Source: Tolypeutes matacus
Taxonomy: Eukaryota > Chordata > Mammalia > Cingulata > Chlamyphoridae
Length of the DNA stretch: 64,000 nucleotides
NCBI GenBank assembly: GCA_026826555.1
Contig: JAKSZT010054324.1
Span: 9,532,034 to 9,596,033, forward strand
Direction of reading: 5' to 3'
Part shown: positions 59,240 to 64,000 of the stretch, one piece after another
Numbering within the stretch: position 1 is the first letter of the stretch
Layout: the number at the start of each line of letters is the position of its first letter
Program-made: the position numbers and the translations under genes
Notes under the pieces: model-generated
Seen by the model: only the letters and a program-made list of their open reading frames with translations
Database searches by the model: none
Told to the model about the DNA's origin: nothing

Positions 59240-60095
59240 GGAATTAGGAAATGTAATTTTATATTTATTTTAACTTTATTATAAAAATTTCAAATACACC
59301 CATAGCTATCACCCAGCCTTAATAATTATCACTTTGCCATATTTCCTTCATCTATTTTCTCTTTGCTCAATTACTTTAAAGCAAGCCTTAGATACCATAA
59401 CCTTTAGCCCCTAAATATATGCATCTCCAAAATTAAAGACATTTTCTTTTTTTTTTTTTTTCCCTAGAATCTTTATTAAGGTAACATGATGGTCCTGGGC
59501 CACCAGCCTGGACCTTTTGGCCATAGGAAAGACCTGTGTCAACAGGGCTTGCCTCCCTCTGTAAGACAACGGGCTCAGTCACCTCCAGGGCAACCTTGCT
59601 TCCTCCTCCCCACTGGAGGAGCAGAGGGCCAAAGGGAGAGGAGGGCGGCATGGTCCCACCCCAGGCTGTAGCAGCTCCTTGGCCACAAAGATTCTCTAGC
59701 AAGTAGCAGATGGGAGGGGATACAGCAACCACCAGGGTTACCACACTTGTAGGGTACACTGGCCCCACCACACCCTCTTACAGTTGTATACAAGCAAATT
59801 AATAAATTAACACAACCACTTCCTTCAGCACCGACCCCTCTCTATCACACGGGAGAAGCTGAGCGAGAAACAAAGCAAGGAGTAATTTGCTGGTTCCGGC
59901 ACCTCTAGGAGCAGCTGTGAGCACGGCTTATGCAGGTGCTTCCAGAAGGTGGTGAGAGGAGCCACAAGACATTTTCTTATACACTATTAGCACTCCCAAG
60001 AAAATTAAAAATAATGCCTTATCATCCATATTCAGATTTCCTACACATTATCCCCAAATTTACCATAGTTGTTAAATTAAGTTCATGTTTATAAT
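59240..60095 (-). repeat. Ancient L1M-class sequence split by a retrocopy
   Basis: 'ttaactttattataaaaatttcaaatacacccatagctatcaccc', 'ctttagcccctaaatatatgcatctcc' on the left and 'ttacacattatccccaaatttaccatag'-like text on the right match one old repeat also seen at 12.96 kb. The retrocopy at 59449-59965 interrupts it. Confidence 0.45.
59449..59965 (-). pseudogene. Processed retrocopy of an mRNA 3' end, gene not identified
   Basis: AAGACATTTTCTT at 59436-59448 and 59966-59978 is a perfect 13 bp target duplication. The plus strand opens with a T run, then CCCTAGAATCTTTATTAAGG. On the minus strand that is an AATAAA signal (59472-59477) about 10-15 nt before the tail, as in a real poly(A) site. 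The 500 bp body is GC-rich, unlike its surroundings, and ends within the transcript, so it is 5'-truncated. The 112-codon antisense frame (59433-59771) covers the UTR and T run and is not a convincing protein. A short frame at the upstream end could be the last codons of the parent gene, which I cannot name. Confidence 0.8.
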
Positions 60096-60127
60096 GATGA
60101 AAGAGATCTTTTTAAAAGTGTCTCTAC

Positions 60128-60781
60128 ACACAGAAGGACAAATACTGTATGATTACCCTATTATAAACTAAATATATTATGTGAAATATAAATATATTAT
60201 GTGAAATATGAATATGGGTAGAATTACATATATAAGATCATTTTTCTTTTTAGCTGAACAAATGTAAGTTAATCCTACACAGTATTAACATCAGACAAAA
60301 CAAACAAACAAACATTATACTAAGTGAAGGAGACCAAACACAGAGTCCTACATATCGTATGATTCTATTTATATAAAACGTAAATGTAAACCAATTTTTA
60401 AAGATGAAATGAGATTAGTGGTTATGTAGGGCTGAGGAAGGAATGCTAAGGGGTATGGAGTCTTTCTTTTTGGAGTAATGAAATTGTTCTAAAATTTTTG
60501 AGATGATGAATGTACAACATTGTGATTGTACTAAAAGCCATTGATATACACTTTGGATAGAAGAGTCAGAAACAGCAGCTATGTACAGTGCAGAGATTGA
60601 AAGGTGAGGAATTATCTTGTTTGGTTTTTATTATTATTATTGAAATAATGAAAATGCTCTAATAGTGATTGAAGTGATGAATGCACAACTATGTGATTAT
60701 ACCAAATATAATTGATTGTACACTTTGGCTGAATTATATGCGCTATTAATATATATCAATAAAATTGATTTGTTTTTAAAA
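60128..60781 (+). mobile_element. 5'-truncated L1 3' end with two 3' UTR modules
   Basis: AAAAGTGTCTCTAC (60114-60127) and AAAAGTTTCTCTAC (60782-60795) match at 13 of 14. After an ORF2-end piece ('cagaaggacaaatactgtatg') come two related modules. One ends 'caacattgtgattgtactaaaagccattgatatacactttgg' (about 60510-60558). The other ends 'caactatgtgattataccaaatataattgattgtacactttgg' (about 60683-60728) and then ATCAATAAAATTGATTTG. A 21-22 bp direct repeat (AAATATATTATGTGAAATAT) lies at about 60168-60211. Confidence 0.85.
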
Positions 60782-60939
60782 AAAAGTTTCTCTACAGACA
60801 AAGCAAATGTGGGAGGTATTTGGAAGCAAAGTGAAGTAGGATGGGTACCAGGTTACCCAGGGTTTACCTCAGGCATTCTGAAACTCAACCAGCACTGTTT
60901 TCAGGCCCCACCTGGATTTGAAATTAAGGGAAACAGCAT

Positions 60940-61150
60940 AAGGGTTAAGGCATGGATTCTGGAATCAGACTGTCCAAATTGACCACTTACTAGCTATGCA
61001 ACCTTGGGAAAGTTAATCTCTTTGTGCCTTTCTGTAAAATAGGGATATTAAGAGTGTCTAGCTGATAAAATTGTTGGAAGAATTAAATCAAATAATTAGA
61101 GATTTAAATGACACTGAATAGTGCTAAACATATAACAGGTGATCAGTTTG
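60940..61150 (+). repeat. MIR
   Basis: Forward MIR: 'agggttaaggcatggattctggaatcagac', 'accacttactagctatgcaaccttggg', TCTTTGTGCCTTTCTGTAAA. Confidence 0.75.
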
Positions 61151-61694
61151 AGAGGAGTCATCATCGTCATCATCATCAACATCATAGTTGTCCTGATGGG
61201 GACTGGCTCAGGTTAAGGACTGATCCTGCAGCTGTGCAAGATAATGGAATGATGGGGGTTGAGAATTAGAGAGATGGCTGGATATCCATGACTTTAAACA
61301 CGTTTTTTTCCAAATTTCTTTTTATTTTGTCATATGGTTCTTCGATGAAAAATTATTTTAACTCCACCTGCTTACGATGGTGAAAACAAACACCCAAACA
61401 ACTTATTGTCATTGGCTCATGTCCAGCCCTTTGTTTGGATCCCTCTGCCCCAGTAGCTCCATCAGACTTTCCAGAGGAGGTCTCTTGTGCCCTTTTCTAA
61501 GCCAAGGTCCTCATGGACTCCACATCACCCACCTGGCACACTCAGAGCTCCTACCTTCTCCAGCTCCCAAATCTCAAGTCTCATCTTCTAGTAATTATAG
61601 TCTTGCCTTTGCCCATACAACAATCCAGGTCTTCTTACCCTGGTCTTGGGCCACCCTCCTCCAACTATCTTATTTCCTTATTGTGTCTCAGCAG
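61151..61694. other. Unassigned stretch
   Basis: A (TCA)n-like patch is at about 61158-61185. Two overlapping frames of 107 and 84 codons (61377-61767) lie in CT-rich sequence without domains and are not called. Confidence 0.4.
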
Positions 61695-61815
61695 AGGTAA
61701 GTTATTCAACAAACCATATACTAGATCTACTATATGGTCAGCACTACAACCAGCATTGGGAATATAGGCATTAAATAACCCAATATCTCTGTCCGAAGGA
61801 TCTAATAGACCCCAG
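61695..61815 (-). repeat. L2 3' end remnant
   Basis: 'taagttattcaacaaaccatatactagatctactatatggtcagcac' resembles a reversed L2 terminus. Confidence 0.5.
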
Positions 61816-62949
61816 AGAAGCCCTCCATGGTCTGTCAGCTTCTCATAACAGACTGTCTGTATGCCACCCCAAGGATAACCACTTACCTGGTCTGTTCTTA
61901 CTTTATAGGTGTGTCACAGACAATGAGAGATGAGAGTATATATTACTGATTAACATTAGAGAAGTTGCATTGTATTTAATTATCTACTGGACCATGAATT
62001 TTTAAAAAATGTTTCTATTTAGTAAAGTCATATTCATGACTCATAAAATAACTTTTGACAATTTATGCTATGAAGAAAACTAAACACGGTGTTGTAGACT
62101 ATTAGGCTGAGCTAGAAGAGGAATAAGGACTTATAAATTATAACTTTTTGCATGACCAGCAATTACAAAGTAAGGGAGGCTTCCCAGTTTTATACATGCT
62201 CTTCAAGTCTGCAGAATTCCTGTAAGAATCCATTTTTCTTCTTTCTTCCCAGCTCCCATTCTGAACCTCTGTTTGGTTGTGCTATTGCAAATACCTTTTG
62301 CCAAACTGGACTGTCTACATTTTTCGCAATTGTGAAATTGAAGGCGATTCACTATGAAATTCCATGAAGAGGGGAACAGAGAAATTAAACCTGTGGTGCA
62401 AGCTTCAGAGGAGATTCCATAGAAATAAATGATCCAGCTCCATTCCCAGATGCCTATACTGGAGGTTTAGGGTTGCCACAGCTCATCTTGCCTTCCTTCC
62501 AGCTCAGGAAGGTAACTCCATCTACCTCTACAATACACTTCTTTTATATTTGAGTGTGAAATATGAAATACACTGACTGATACTGTACCTCAGAAGCCTC
62601 ACACAATTTCTGATTCAGGCACTAACATGAAAGTTAGAAAGGAAGATTCAGGCACTGGTCTCAAACAGGGAGAGGATGATTCAGAGTCATTAAGAACGTA
62701 TTTAGCAGAGATACCAAAAAAGAAGAGAGGAAAGTAGTGCAAAGACTGGAGCCCTTGCATGGGGCAAGCAGGAGGCAGGGGGAACAGGAGGCCAAGCATG
62801 AGGAGATAGCCCACATGGTGTGAACCAAAGGTTTTAGATCCCTGAGAATTATCTGCCTAGAGAGGGGGGTGAGAATTCTGTCTCCAACACAGACACTCAG
62901 TTTTTTTCTCTTCTCTTAATTTAAATTAATTAATTTTAAAACTCTGGTC
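61816..62949. other. Unassigned stretch
   Basis: No gene or named repeat supported. Confidence 0.4.
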
Positions 62950-63165
62950 AGCCAGAATATGTCAATTTAAGGACACTGACCCTGCAACAGATTGCCTAAG
63001 TTTGCATCCCTTTATACCAAGTGAACTTGGACAAGTTACTTAAACATCTGTGCCTCAATTTCCTCATCTGAAAATAGACATAACAGTGTACCTACCTCAA
63101 AGGGTTGTTGGGAGGCACTCACTTGTGAGTAAGTGCAGATAAAGCTCTTAAATATGACAAGGCTC
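62950..63165 (+). repeat. MIR
   Basis: Forward MIR: 'gtgaacttggacaagttacttaaacatctgtgcctcaatttcctcatctg', then CTACCTCAAAGGGTTGTTGG. Confidence 0.75.
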
Positions 63166-64000
63166 ATTGACTAGCTACTAGAAATCTGAAAGAATATAAG
63201 TATGTAATCTGCAGCCATACTTTGCATCACAAGGAGAAAGTTATTCTTTCTTGAGAGAATAAAGTCAGCACATGAGCAGAGATATGAGAAGGAAAGAAAA
63301 AGTCTCCACTTGAGCATTTGATTGCTTGCTTGACCTCAGTTATCTCGGAAGGCACCTCTACGTCACCCAACCCCCCATGCCCATTTATGGCAACTCTGTG
63401 CTTGTTCCTGACTTTTTATCCCGTTTTGGGGAAGAAACACGTTTTTATTTTCCAGATTTGAGGGGGGTGGTGAGTGTTGGTCTGGTAAATAAAACAAGAT
63501 AAATATTGAACAACATAATAAGAAAGTCCACACTACCTAGCAGATTTGCTTTTAAGTCCTGTTTCCTGGTCCACTACTTGTGTTTTCTTCCATTCTCTTA
63601 AGTTGTCATTGAAAAGCTGGACAATTCCCTCATTTTATATTAGCAAAAGGTTTATGTCTCCCAAAAGACAGCAGAAGAATTTGTGCATACAGTCCAAATA
63701 TGAGGTCGTAGTTTGAGTATGGATGATAAACATTATACCTGAACAGTACAAAAGAAAATGGAAAAAGATCCCAACAGTGAGAGCTGCTAAAACCCGGACT
63801 AATTTCTAAAAGATTTAAACCTACAAGAAAAATAGAAACAGATGATATTATTCTATACAGAGAAATCCCATTTTGGCAGGAATTTGCCCTTAGATAGCCT
63901 ATTTGGGCCCTTTCCATCTCCAATTACCTATGATTACTTGGTGAGGGCTCTTTACAATTGAATTCGAACAGTAAATGAGTTTTAAAAGATTTTATTTAAA
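63166..64000. other. Unassigned stretch to window end
   Basis: No gene is recognised. The final bases (AAAAGATTTTATTTAAA) resemble the tail of a reversed DAS-type SINE and could be its start, but only about 17 bp are visible. Confidence 0.35.

Noticed and set aside
59433..59771. 112-codon antisense frame ending in a Lys-rich tail
   Set aside because: The Lys-rich end is the translated poly(A) tail of a retrocopy and the rest is 3' UTR.
61377..61767. Candidate small gene from 107- and 84-codon frames
   Set aside because: Overlapping frames in CT-rich DNA, no domain, no conserved start context.

Overview
The window is AT-rich mammalian nuclear DNA, intergenic or deep-intronic. I find no host protein-coding exon, rRNA, tRNA gene or CRISPR array. 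Every long open frame I can explain belongs to a LINE-1 (L1) element or is the shadow of one. The SINEs point to a xenarthran, most likely an armadillo (Dasypus). They are tRNA-derived dimers whose first unit opens GTGGATGTGGCTCAA and carries a B box GGTTCGATCCC, as in the DAS family. L1 copies with an unusual 3' end (terminus ATCAATAAAATTGATTTG) agree with this. A sloth cannot be excluded without database comparison.

Layout. 1-8300: old mammalian repeats (MIR, L2, MaLR/ERVL-type LTRs) in otherwise unassigned sequence. 8300-17000: L1 3' ends and two long copies of a roughly 1.8 kb repeat, called repeat X here, whose last 350 bp resemble an ancient L1 3' end. 17000-20420: old MIR, L2 and LTR fragments. 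20423-38440: one old full-length L1 of about 6.5 kb, stretched to 18 kb by at least seven later insertions. These are an ERVL-type provirus with a tRNA-Leu primer site, two solo LTRs back to back, a complete but disabled younger L1 (27104-33297, 14-15 bp target duplication), a dimeric SINE, a reversed 5'-truncated copy of repeat X, and a second dimeric SINE. 38441-64000: mostly unassigned sequence with MIR/L2 fragments, two more DAS-type SINEs, two probable processed retrocopies of unidentified mRNAs (43006-43719 and 59449-59965, both with target duplications), and two 5'-truncated L1 3' ends with target duplications (44449-45114 and 60128-60781).

No genes work together here in the usual sense. 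The functional logic is retrotransposition. The L1 machinery (ORF1 RNA-binding protein, ORF2 endonuclease/reverse transcriptase) explains the 11-15 bp duplications, A-rich tails and 5' truncations of the L1s, SINEs, retrocopies and repeat X. The LTR elements carry weak 5 bp flanking duplications, as retroviral integrases make. The window's main value is as a layered record of insertions with readable order. Repeat family names come from memory of consensus sequences and were not checked by search.
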